DNA of 64,000 bases, taken from Telmatactis stephensoni (lineage: Eukaryota; Cnidaria; Anthozoa; Actiniaria; Isophelliidae). The translations under genes were made by a program, and so were the position numbers. Location: positions 744,001-808,000 of the forward strand of contig JALIZF010001883.1 in assembly GCA_029948255.1 (NCBI GenBank). Reading direction: 5' to 3'. Shown here piece by piece: positions 10,430 through 19,672 of the stretch. Positions within the stretch are counted from its first letter, which is position 1, and each line of letters opens with the position of its first letter. Below the pieces are notes generated by a model. The model was given only the letters and a program-made list of their open reading frames with translations. It did no database searches and had not been told where the DNA came from.

Positions 10430-12980
10430 CTAGTTTGCTTTCCAATGTACAAGATACTTATTATAGAACCACACAAGGTTGTTCTCTACTACATTCCAGT
10501 ACTCTTGGTCAAAGTAAATTACTTCCAAATGAAATCCTTTATGTGTGTAGACTAAGAAATGACACCATTTCCTCCCAGTTATTGCCAATTGTCCTTGAAT
10601 TTGTGTGTAGTATTGGCTTCTCTTTTTCAACTTTACCTTGCCATCACAGTGGTTTAAATATGACAAGTTTTCTGGGCTTGGTTCTTCATTAACAATAGAG
10701 TAGGGACATTTCACTTCAAGAACCCCTTGACCACAACAAGAACAATCAATAATTAAATCAGGAGATGCACCAAGAAACTGATGTTTCTCATATACAAATA
10801 AACCACAATCCCTGTATTTTCCATCCTTGTGTTCTTTTTTAAATAACTTTAAGTACTTTTCCTTTGCAATGGGCTCCATGTTTCTACCATACTTTAATGC
10901 AGCAATATCTTCTGATGGAGAGTTTTCACCTCTGAGGTAAGAAACCAAATTTGATGCATCCCCTCCAGCTTTCTTTAGTGTCTCTGCCCTGGTATGTACT
11001 CTGTGAAAGTTGGAGGCTGTAATCCGCCCTTTGCGTAAAGCAAGCCACTGTTTGTTTTCAGCTTGTCCAACTGTGCTTTTCTCTATCTCAGAAATGTCAT
11101 GGGCAGTCAGTACAGAGTTGGGGTAGTGATTAAGTTTGGGTTTGTGAATCACTGGCTTGTAAGCCTCCTCTTCATGTTCAGCTTTTACACTTTGTACAAA
11201 GCATGACTCAGGGACCGTATCCTTCAGATAGTTGTACCACTTTTCTCGCTTTTCCCTGTCACGCAACTCTCTTTTTTCTTTAATTACTTCAAATATGGTC
11301 TTTCTTTGGTCAATCATGGGCCTTGCAGGTTCTGAAATAATGATAAAGAAATATATAAGTAACAATATTTAATTCATATCTATCTATTTCCTATCTTAAT
11401 TAATTTTTTGAATCTCTTTCTATGAACCCATTTCTTTTATTATTAGTTTTATTATTAGTTTAAAAAAATGTAATAATTTTACTCCAATATAATGAGCACA
11501 ATAAACAATATCTAAAATTATCTTATTCACACCCAGTACAAGCATGGGGACTAATAATTTGTGAGCAAAATATATTAACCACAGCCATTCACATATACAC
11601 AGAATGAACACAATTGTGATGTGTTAACATTTCTTTTACCTTTGTTAAGTTTAGCTGCCTTCCATTCCATTTCAGATACCTTCATTGGTTTTATATCAGT
11701 TTTATCACCAACAGGCACATCCCACTTACATGGTTGTGAAGTACAGGCTGGGTTTGTCATTCCACAGCGGTTTGCAGCTTCAATCCGAAACAGCAATGCT
11801 GTTACGTGAATGCACGAACTGCTCATTCTGTTATAAAAAGAAAGTAGATTATAATACTTGGTTCAAGAAATGTTTACACATCACTACTGTTTTTATTCTG
11901 TGTGAATGTAATGATCTTATAATAATAAAGTTCAAACAACCAAAAGAAAACAAGAAGAACCTAATACAAACAGCCTAACTCATGCACATGATGATAAAAT
12001 ATAAACACTAAATGTGTGCAATGCTTAGGACTATTAACTACTAAATAAAAAGCAATAGAATTATAATATAAGCATAATATATGAAGTCAATGACAATCTT
12101 GAATGAAAACAAAGCATTCGAACTGGAAAAAACTGTATATTAAGAATTTTTTTCTGAAACTCTATTGCTTCTGAATTTTATATAGGCTTACATTTGCAAT
12201 GCGTTGATTGCATTTATAAGATATTATCATTCCCAATACACATCCATATTTACAAACTAAAGTACAGAGCATTTAACTATAACATGTAAGAATAAATTAT
12301 ACACATAAACCCAGGTAGATAAAACGTTTCTTTCAGTTGAATGCATGTAAGCACATGTCAATTCTGTCTACTTACCCTGCAACACAAGTGCAGTAAGCGG
12401 TGAAAACCTTTCCCGACTTCTTTTCCGCACAAATCCAGGTTGTATGTGGAGTATCTGAGATCTTCATCGTGTGGGTGCACTTTGCTTTAAGGAAGCAATA
12501 CGGTGACACATCGCTGATCTTATGATATGAGATTTCCTTGAGGAATCCTGACTCATACAGTCTAAAAGCCTTCCCTTCTTTGTATTCGTTTAATAGTCTC
12601 GTCTGTAAGTCTACGTCTTTCCCAGGGTGATCAGCCATTAGAAACATAGTTATATCACTAAGAAATATCGGTGGCCACGAAGTACATGTAATACCTCCGT
12701 TTTCCTTAAGCCAACCCTCTTCTAAAGTTAAAGGATCTGGTAACTTTTCTCCGGATGGAGTACATAGCAGGTCACTTCGTTCTTTGCATCTCTTTTTAGA
12801 AAGTTCTTTGAATGTTGGCTGAACAGCTATCCCCATTTCTGATGCTGCAAGCACTTGAGCGACAAGCTCGTCTTTTATCCCAGATATCTTGAGATTTCTC
12901 TTCTTTAAATAAACTTTCAAGGCATCCACACGCCAAGTCTTCACTTCCTGGTAAGTCAACTCACCCGTTGATTCAGCCAT
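10430..12980 (-). CDS. TE1 accessory protein: SAP + SWIM zinc finger + YqaJ-type nuclease, three exons
   Basis: Exons 12980-12376, 11827-11640 and 11331-10430 join with GTAAGT/AG and GTAAAA/AG ends into one uninterrupted frame of 564 residues. Residues about 8-46 form a SAP DNA-binding motif (LTYQEVKTWRVDALKVYLKK). A SWIM zinc finger is assembled across the first splice: CTC in exon 1, then SSCIH at the start of exon 2 (C-x-C...C-x-H). Exon 3 carries the YqaJ exonuclease fold: WLALRKGRITASNF (~360), GASPD (~452), LEVKCP (~473) and QIQGQL (~509), the usual Asp, Glu-x-Lys and Gln positions. YqaJ proteins resemble lambda-type recombination exonucleases; in this setting the protein probably processes DNA ends or assists transposition (inference). 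It appears intact, while its partner transposase is not. Confidence 0.85.
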
Positions 12981-12987
12981 TATAAAT

Positions 12988-13153
12988 ATTTGTCAATATT
13001 TCAAACAGAACGCGTACACACGGAACAAAGAAGCAAGGTCAAGTGGTAATCAATATATGGCGGCTCTATAAACTTGGTGCTCACTTTTCAAGGTAAACTG
13101 GCCCAAGATGCATTGCGTACAACAGGAATCCCGAAACTACTGATGCATGTATA
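12988..13153. repeat. Right terminal inverted repeat of TE1
   Basis: Reverse-complement partner of 8141-8306. Its inner edge begins 7 bp upstream of the ATG of the YqaJ gene, so the repeat probably contains that gene's promoter. Confidence 0.9.
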
Positions 13154-14035
13154 TACTGTTCCATTGTTTCTGTATACCTTTTCAGCAGACCAGGATCCCT
13201 TATTAGGCGCTTCTTTAAGAGCTGTAGCCGCCTTTCTGCCATAAATCTATTGTTATGCAAATTCGGTCGATCGTACTTCCACGGAAGTCCTATCCGATAA
13301 TGTCAGTTCACAAACTGTGCGGTATTGTCCATCGTCTCCTTTGCGCGTTGATCATCAACAGAAAGACATTCTCTTGTTTCCGCCGTGCATTCGGTAAACT
13401 CTGCATTGTATAAACGTTCTAACTGGGTCTGTATGGGTGTCAGCGCTGACTCCGATTCTTCACATCCTATGGCTTGGTCCACGTGAATGAGATTCATGTT
13501 GGCTTTACTTCCTTGCTTTCTCTTTAGTGGGCCTGTTACACTCCATCCAAGCAAGGTACGTAGAGCGTACGGTTCTCCCTTCATACCACTCCTCACTTCT
13601 AAGGGACAGAGCGCCTCTGGGGAGTCGCTACCAATCAGCAAGCCTATCTTCTTACGTGGGACCTTCTGCTATTTCTATGTTCTTCAAGTGTTCCCATTCA
13701 CTGATGTCTTTGTTTGTCAGAATGCTACTTTCTACTACAGGCAAACGATCTGTAGTCCACACTTTGCTCAGTCTAACACCTTTGCCAGTCAATACTCCAA
13801 CAACATCCAAGCTCAGTTGACGTCCACTCCGTTTTTCGTCACCTGACATGGTAGAAAGAACAAAGTTCACACGTTCGCCTTGTATTCCGAGTTCACTTGC
13901 TAAGGTATCGAGACACATAGTGGTGTCGGATCCGTCGTCGAGGAATGCGTAAGTATCTACCGACCTATTTCCGTCTGGCGCACCGACTTTGATAGGAACT
14001 ACTTTTAAACTTACACATTGTAAGTTATTCTTCAA
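13154..14035 (-). pseudogene. BEL-2 aspartic protease and protease-RT linker
   Basis: 14035-13652 carries the protease with FLDDGSDTTM, the expected BEL/Pao active-site form, and VVPIKVG before it. 13641-13303 is the linker (LIGSDSPEALCPLEV, LLGWSVTGPL), one base out of frame with the protease at about 13.65 kb. Below 13303, after a stop, coding sequence of the same protein continues in-frame towards 13154, where TE1 interrupts it. The protease active site is better preserved than that of BEL-1. Confidence 0.8.
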
Positions 14036-14109
14036 ATCGTTGGGCCGAGCTGTTGTTCTTTGGCCCTCTGTGTTCGCTGCCGTACTCCTTGTTGCGTTCT
14101 CATTAGCAT

Positions 14110-15402
14110 TTACTGTTTGTTAACAACATCGTTGTTCGGCAGAACCTTAACTCCGTTATTTGACTTGCCGCTTGTTGACTGCCGCTGCTCGATAGAGGAG
14201 TGGAGAAGATGATGATGCCGACGTTTACATCCTTCCACATTACAGAGTCTGACCTTTCTACAATCCTTAGCGAGATGGCCTTGTTTCAAACATGAATGAC
14301 AAAGTCTTTTGTCCTTCGCAACTTCTATCCGCTGTTCTACCGTCTTCTCTTTAAACCTTTCGCACTGGTCCATATAATGTTCTCCGCCACATAGTAGACA
14401 CTTGAGCTATCTAGTGGTACTTTCTTTGTCCCTACCCTCGCTCTTCGTAGTCGTTGCTAGGGTAGTGGCCCTTGCAGTAGGTTGCACGTAACCGTTCACC
14501 TTGAGTTTGTTATCTTTCTCTCCTTTATTTTCTTGTATCAACTGGCCGAAGTAAGTGTTTGCTACTGCTGATCTTTCTTCGACAAACTTCGCCAAGTGAG
14601 AAAACGTGGGTGTTAAACCTTGATCGTAAAGCTGGGACGCTTTCTCTGCCCATTTCGCTCTTAAAAGTATCGGGAGCCGTGCGGCTACCTTTCCGAGTGT
14701 CTCTAAACTGTCCAGGTTAGCTTCTAGACCTAGGGTGCTTGAGCCTAACAAGCACGTTTCCATATCACGTGAAAGCTGTGCTAGTTTCTCGCCTTCCGAT
14801 ATCTTGATGGGTGGTCCTTTCACAACTTTATCTAGAAAAGCCTTTGACACGATGTGAGTCCGGCCAAAGTTCTTTCTTAAGATCTATTTCGCCTTCTGGT
14901 ATCCTTCGGTTGGAGGCATAATAATACAGTGTTCAATGGCGTCCTTCGCCTTTCCTTTACAAAACTGTATCAAATAACTCAAACGATCACTGTCATTGGT
15001 TTCCTTGCTTTCAATGTTAATTTCGAAAGTTTTCATAAATAGTGGGAACGTCAAGGGATCCCCTTCAAACGACATATAGCCTCTTTTACTTCATCCATCG
15101 TCTCTTGTTATTTCTTTAACACTTCATAAGCACTACTAGTATCCGTACTGACTTTGACATCATCGTCCTTACTTCCAATGTCTTCAACCTTTGAGGTCTC
15201 AGGATTCTCACATACTTCTGCATCATTCTCTTGGACATCTTCACGTTTTAGCCTTTCGGCTTCGGCTTTGGCTTCAGCTCTAAGCTTCTCCTCTTTCTAA
15301 TGTCTTAGTTACCCTCCTTGAAATCAGACTTCTTACCATCGGAGTGAATTGGCTGTTGGTTTACGCCTAAGGGTTCTTTGACTTCCTCTTTCTTCACCTT
15401 AA
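14110..15402 (-). pseudogene. BEL-2 gag, central and C-terminal part
   Basis: 15402-15076 is a decayed acidic/basic linker with stops. 15075-14884 matches the gag core typical of BEL elements (FEGDPLTFPLFMKTFE, then LIQFCKGKAKDAI). The frame runs on through an in-frame TAG at 14886-14884 into 14850-14407 (gag body). A second in-frame TAG (14409-14407) precedes a zinc knuckle CLLCGGEHYMDQC and then CHSCLKQGHLAKDC (14373-14110), two C-x2-C-x4-H-x4-C knuckles. A frameshift at about 14.11 kb separates this from the protease. Gag proteins form the particle that packages element RNA. Confidence 0.8.
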
Positions 15403-16378
15403 GGTATCAGGGTACCCCAAAGTTTCTCAAAAGGGTCGATTTTTACTTTTTTACATTTTCTGATAGAATACACAATAAGCTATGATTTAGTGAAAAAATT
15501 ATTTCACTAGCGATTATTAATAGCGAGTTATAAACGAAAAACTTTTTTTTCAGCTTAATCCCTGGCAATTATCTGTTGACATCACTTGTCAATTGACCTG
15601 TCATCAAGAGAGCTTGTCGGTGAAGAATATATTTGTCTAAACTATCGAAACCTTTGTAAAAAGATTATTCAACAAGAGCCAAAGTTCAATGGGATCAAAT
15701 TGCCTTGACTTCCCGCCATTTGTATAGGAAACGTAACAAGATTTTGGTTGCCCTTTGCTTCAGCTGTCATCGGGCAAGATTATTATGTTATAATCCCCTT
15801 GTATCAACAAACCCGCTTCTTTGCTCCAAAAGACATTTTTGCGTTTTTCTCGGAAGTGAATTTACGTTCAATTAGCCTTGTATTTTGAGTTCCCGGTCAA
15901 AGGGATTTTAATGGATTCATCTGAAATTTGGCAGAGGTCGTCTTTGGTAGTTGTTCTTTAAAAGTGTGTCTCCGATTTTTGGTATTTTGCTCCATTCCAA
16001 AGTTATTGTCTGTTTTGTATCGGATACAGCTATTTTGGCGGTGTTGTAACTTTAGGAACGTATAACAGAAGAACGGGGCAACTAATCAAAAATCTGAGAC
16101 ATACTTTTGACAGTGATATCTCATGATCTCAGAAAGATAGTAAACATTGTTTTCGGATCAATATTGATTGACCGGGAACTCCGCGAAGACACCTCAGTGA
16201 AAATTTGAAAAATTCGCTCTAACCTAAAAGGAAAAAATTATTTTACGATAAAAATAATAGAAATAGTTTTTACATTTATTCAGCTTTCTAAAAATGTATA
16301 CTTAATGGGGTTTAGACTAAAAGTTTTGGCGCAATATAGAGTTGAACGCACACCAGTCGCTAGGGGTACCTTGATACC
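15403..16378. mobile_element. MITE of 976 bp with TTAA target duplication (piggyBac- or Kolobok-like ends)
   Basis: TTAA stands at 15399-15402 and 16379-16382. The ends are inverted: GGTATCAGGGTACCCC on the left and, reverse-complemented, GGTATCAAGGTACCCC on the right. There is no coding frame inside. It interrupts BEL-2 gag: the frame upstream (16383 and above) resumes past the left end. TTAA duplications are typical of piggyBac and Kolobok superfamilies; I cannot choose between them from 16 bp. Confidence 0.9.
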
Positions 16379-17883
16379 TTAATAGGATCTTGCGTAGATA
16401 GTCTATTCTTATCGTCATACAGTTTAGTTGATTCCTTCTGGTTAGACGTCTGAGGAAGTTTAATATATGACTCATTCAACTCAGTGGAGCAATGATCGAG
16501 ATATTCCTTAACTCTGTCATGGGCACTCTGTTTTGGAAGTCCCAAAGACTTCAAGGAGCCCTCCTCATCACTGCTTTCTTTATCCAGGTTATCTGCTAAC
16601 TGCACATCTATTTGAGCTTCTTGTATTTCAGTCTCGATCTGATGCTCTTCTAGTTTCTTCTCCAGCTCCTTTCTTTCCTCAAGGCATTGTAATCTCAACT
16701 GAGCCTTTTGCAACTTGGCTCTTGCTGAAGCTTGACGTAATTTCAACTTACGGCTTGATGCCCTTGATGCTCCTGAAATCTTACTTTTGGACCTATGGCT
16801 CCTCTCGTCTTCTCGATTTTCCGTGGTCGTCTTCTCTACAAGTGGAGGTTCTGGCGGCTGCACAGTAACTGTCGTTTCCTTGACTTGAAGGGATGGTTGT
16901 TCTGGTCTGGTGAACAGTTGATCAACAGACATTAGCCATTGACTACAGTTTGGTAGGTACTCGGTTCTCCTTTGGTGCTCTTCAACATGCCTTCCACTGA
17001 GGACTTCTCGTTCAACTGGCGACAACATTCCAAGTAGCAATTCATAGGTTCGTGCAAGACTACCATAGACACATTCAATGTTCCGTTTCTTCTCTTTAAC
17101 TACATCGACGTTTCGTGGTGAGCTCATCGCTAGCTCCACTTCTCTGTATATTCTTGTTAAGTGGCCTTTATATATACTATATGACTTTCTTAAACTTCTC
17201 ACACTTTCCGACGAAAATCCGTCTACCTCAGGGAAGGCTTTCAGTCTTCTTGGTCTACTGTCAAAAATGTCATAAGTAATTTCGTTACTTGGGTTTTCCA
17301 ATACGTTTACATCAACTTGACTCGAAGAAATTCCTTGACCTGATAAATCATACATATATACTTCATTTGATGGGATCGGCGTGGTAGAAGATCTGTAGAC
17401 ATACATTTGACTTGACGGGATTCCTGTGGTCGACGACTCATTAACATACATTTGACTTGACGGGATTCCTGTGGTCGACGACTCATTAACATACATTTGA
17501 CTTGACGGTATTCCTGTGGTCGAAGACTCATTAACATACATTTGACTTGACGGGATTCCTGTGGTCGAAGACTCATTAACATACATTTGACTTGACGGGA
17601 TTCCTGTGGTCGACGACTCATTAACATACATTTGACTTGACGGGATTCCTGTGGTCGACGACTCATTAACATACATTTGACTTGACGGGATTCCTGTGGT
17701 CGACGACTCATTAACATACATTTGACTTGACGGTATTCCTGTGGTCGACGACTCAAATGGCGCCAATCTGTCGGACGGTATCCTTTGATTCGGGCAAACC
17801 AAGACATTAGAATGCTTCGTAAAATCCAGTAAAAAAGCAGATTCATACGAATTCCAATCACAAATTCCAGCTACATTCACCAA
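16379..17883 (-). pseudogene. BEL-2 gag N-terminal region with a 15-residue repeat
   Basis: An open frame of about 500 residues, ending at a stop provided by the inserted MITE. Residues ~45-160 are about eight copies of a 15-residue unit (ESSTTGIPSSQMYVN). After this comes a BEL gag-like helical region (SVRSLRKSYSIYKGHLTRIYREVE, LLGMLSP) and a long coiled coil rich in Lys, Glu and Ala (RSKSKISGASRASSRKLKLR, then ERKELEKKLEEHQIE). Ser-rich plus coiled-coil organisation is usual for BEL/Pao gag N-termini. The 15-residue array is not something I know from the family. Confidence 0.75.
17400..17757. repeat. 45-bp minisatellite within BEL-2 gag, about eight copies
   Basis: Units of 45 bp (CATTTGACTTGACGGGATTC... 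) repeat head to tail with very few differences, such as GACGACTCA against GAAGACTCA and GACGGGA against GACGGTA. Because 45 is divisible by three the gag frame stays open. A more diverged copy flanks it at 17340-17400. Confidence 0.95.
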
Positions 17884-18233
17884 TAATCATTCTGAAGAAC
17901 ACGAGAACTTAATTGTGGCATCGTAATAATTTTAGTGAGAAAGCACGGATACTCGTGATGAACTCAATTTACTCGATTCTTTCTCCTGATACTTTACATA
18001 ACTCTCTGTGTTCATCTATGTTCATCTACGGTTCTAAAAACAATTATAAACAATTTACAATATATTTGCTGTAAACGAAAGGAAATTGAATGCTATTTTC
18101 CATACCTCGTGGTAAACTCCACAGGCGTTGATCCTACATATAACTTTCCTTTCCTCTCATTCCTCTCTTTCCTCGTGTTGACTAATTTATTCTACAACGT
18201 AAGACCGCTGGCCTATAAGATATCTGATCTTAC
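17884..18233. other. Expected BEL-2 5' LTR region; not confirmed
   Basis: This lies directly upstream of BEL-2 gag. It should contain the 5' LTR and primer-binding site, but I found no copy of it near the element's other end (5504-5693). No gene is seen. Confidence 0.3.
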
Positions 18234-18978
18234 ATCTTGTCCATCTTTATTTCGGACTTCTGCATAAAATTGGCGGAGAAGTGCATCGATTTCTCTTTCT
18301 TCTAGTGTCCCTAACTTAAGTTTTTTACCTCTTTCACCACACCAATCTATAAAAATAAAACTTCACTGTTTAGGTTTTTTTCTTATAAATAACACAAGCA
18401 TTGTTTTATTACGGCATTTTGTCTCCAAGATAGCAAAACTTCATCGTTGATTCGTTAACATTTATCAATTAGATAATAATATTTAGTCTATTTAAACATA
18501 TTAATCGGTTTTAAAAGAGGAGCGATTATTTGTAGTATTTTTTCATTCACAGTTTTTTTCATTTTTCTACTGTAATTGGATTATTTGTAATTTTTTCTTG
18601 CTTCATTCACATCAAAACATTACCATGTCGCGCCTAGTCAAAACATTGTGTAATGTCTAGAGTACACAAAGTTGCAACTTTTTTGACGAAAAAACTTTTA
18701 GCGGCTGAAGACAGACAAAGCAATCAAAGAAAAGAAAGATAAAAAATGCTCTTACCTTTAAAGACAGTGAATCCCCAAGATGTACTGTAATCCGTTCTCT
18801 TCGCTTGTGCGTTTGTCATGATTTTGTCTTGGGTAATTTTGAGAAAGCTCAGCAAAGTGAGTTTTTTTCGTGTTTTTTTCATTGTTACGATTTTCTTCAT
18901 TGGTACCTCTTTTTTCAGGTAAAATTCAAATGATGGTAAATTGAGATAGTAGTTTTCATCAAATGTTTCTTCTGCCAT
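18234..18978 (-). CDS. 5' exons of a Crypton-derived (DUF3504-like) gene
   Basis: Exon 1 is 18978-18756, starting MAEETFDENYYLNLPSFEF; a further in-frame Met lies upstream at 19026. Exon 2 is 18346-18234. The splice GTAAGA/TAG joins VFK to DWCGERGKKLK, and exon 2 ends NKDGQD before GTAAGA. The helical block (SFLKI...NAQAKRT...WGFTVFKDWC) followed by LRQFYAEVRNKDGQ matches the N-terminus of Crypton-derived tyrosine-recombinase-like proteins (KIAA1958/QRICH1-type, DUF3504) that I know from cnidarian and vertebrate genomes. The next exon, expected to start with Tyr, was not found; BEL-2 begins immediately downstream, so the gene is either interrupted or continues beyond 5 kb. Confidence 0.65.
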
Positions 18979-19026
18979 TTTCACCCGGTGATCCAACAAA
19001 AGGTTTTTGTTGGTTGTCCTCACCAT

Positions 19027-19373
19027 GTCTGTATGCTCTTATATCAACATGGATTTCATCCAATCAGAGCGCTCGTTATACAAGTTATTTTATAAATTTT
19101 GCTTATTATTAGGTAATTGAATATTATTGTTCTTTTTTTTGAGACATTGGCATTAACAGAATATGATAATGGTATCACAGTTATAAAGATATATTATTTT
19201 TTTTAATAATGTGATAAAGGTATAAAAGGTTATGTATCACAATGAAATATTGTTTTTGTTTTCATTTTTTGAGAAAAAGTTACATTGTATACCTTTTTAA
19301 TGTAATGTGCAATACATTTTGCTTATTATTGCATAATTGAATATGAGAAAAAAAGACTTACAATTACACTTAA
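19027..19373. other. A+T-rich DNA without a gene
   Basis: Promoter-proximal to the Crypton-derived gene. It holds CCAATCAGAGCGC (19060), a motif that recurs near 20710, 23000 and 28690, and the first copy of the AATTGAATATTATT repeat (19118). Nothing else is recognised. Confidence 0.5.
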
Positions 19374-19655
19374 GGAGTAATGATGCAGGCTGAAGATAGA
19401 GCACACAGTAATGGTCAAGAAAATGCAGTAAATGTACATTATCTTGTAGCACAAGGAACACTGGATGAAGTGCTAACAGAAGAATGATCATAGTTAATAT
19501 AATTGAATATTATTTGTTCTTTTCTTGAGACATTATTGGCATTGACACATCTTGTAGCACAAGGAACACTGGATGAAGTGCTAATTAGAAGAATGATCAT
19601 AATTAATATAATTGAATATTATTTTTTCTTTTAAGACATTGGCATTGACAAAAGA
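19110..19655. repeat. Imperfect tandem/dispersed units with GAGACATTGGCATT
   Basis: The block AATTGAATATTATT...TTGAGACATTGGCATTGACA occurs at about 19115, 19500 and 19605. Between the last two a stretch of the SNF2-like coding remnant (ATCTTGTAGCACAAGGAACA) is also duplicated (19443 and 19551). This looks like local segmental duplication. Confidence 0.75.
19374..19487 (+). pseudogene. SNF2-family helicase exon remnant (motif VI)
   Basis: Translated from 19374 the sequence reads GVMMQAEDRAHSNGQ and then NAVNVHYLVAQGTLDEVL. SNF2 helicases such as ZRANB3 and SMARCAL1 have QAEDRAHRIGQ (helicase motif VI) followed by a HYLxAKGTxD segment. Here the essential second Arg of motif VI is replaced (RIGQ to SNGQ). 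The fragment ends at a stop three codons later. The last part is duplicated at 19549-19584. It is a dead exon copy, probably moved by a mobile element. Confidence 0.7.
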
Positions 19656-19672
19656 TCATAATTGGATCATAA

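Larger units (their letters stand above)
8145..13149. mobile_element. TE1: 5-kb ISL2EU/PIF-Harbinger-type DNA transposon with two convergent genes
   Basis: Inverted ends of about 166 bp (8141-8306 and 12988-13153) bound a THAP/DDE transposase region on + (8483-10168) and a spliced SAP-SWIM-YqaJ gene on - (12980-10430). The two genes converge tail to tail at about 10.2-10.4 kb. I know the pairing of a DDE_4-type transposase with a YqaJ nuclease from ISL2EU-group elements; the name is assigned from memory of that architecture. The element lies inside BEL-2 RT sequence, with TATA on both sides of CATGC ends. The inverted ends differ by very few bases (for example GCGAGC against GTGAGC), so the insertion looks fairly young. 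Confidence 0.85.
5694..17883 (-). mobile_element. BEL-2: second BEL/Pao retrotransposon, split by two nested insertions
   Basis: The minus strand carries gag (17883-14110), protease (14035-13652), linker (13641-13160), RT and RNase H (8140-6395), H2C2 and integrase remnants (6405-5694). The order and motifs are those of BEL/Pao. Two later elements interrupt it: the TTAA MITE (15403-16378) within gag and the DNA transposon TE1 (8145-13149) within the RT region; BEL-2 coding sequence resumes on the other side of each. In-frame stops (for example 14407-14409 and 14884-14886) and several frameshifts show decay. I could not match a 5' LTR (expected above 17.9 kb) with a 3' LTR (expected below 5.7 kb). 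Confidence 0.85.

Noticed and set aside
11575..11826. Separate short gene between the YqaJ exons
   Set aside because: It is the middle exon of the YqaJ gene: acceptor at 11828 and donor at 11639 fit in phase and complete the SWIM finger.
17307..17861. Second long frame (184 codons) through the 45-bp array
   Set aside because: Out-of-frame reading of the gag minisatellite; a repeat divisible by three keeps every frame open.
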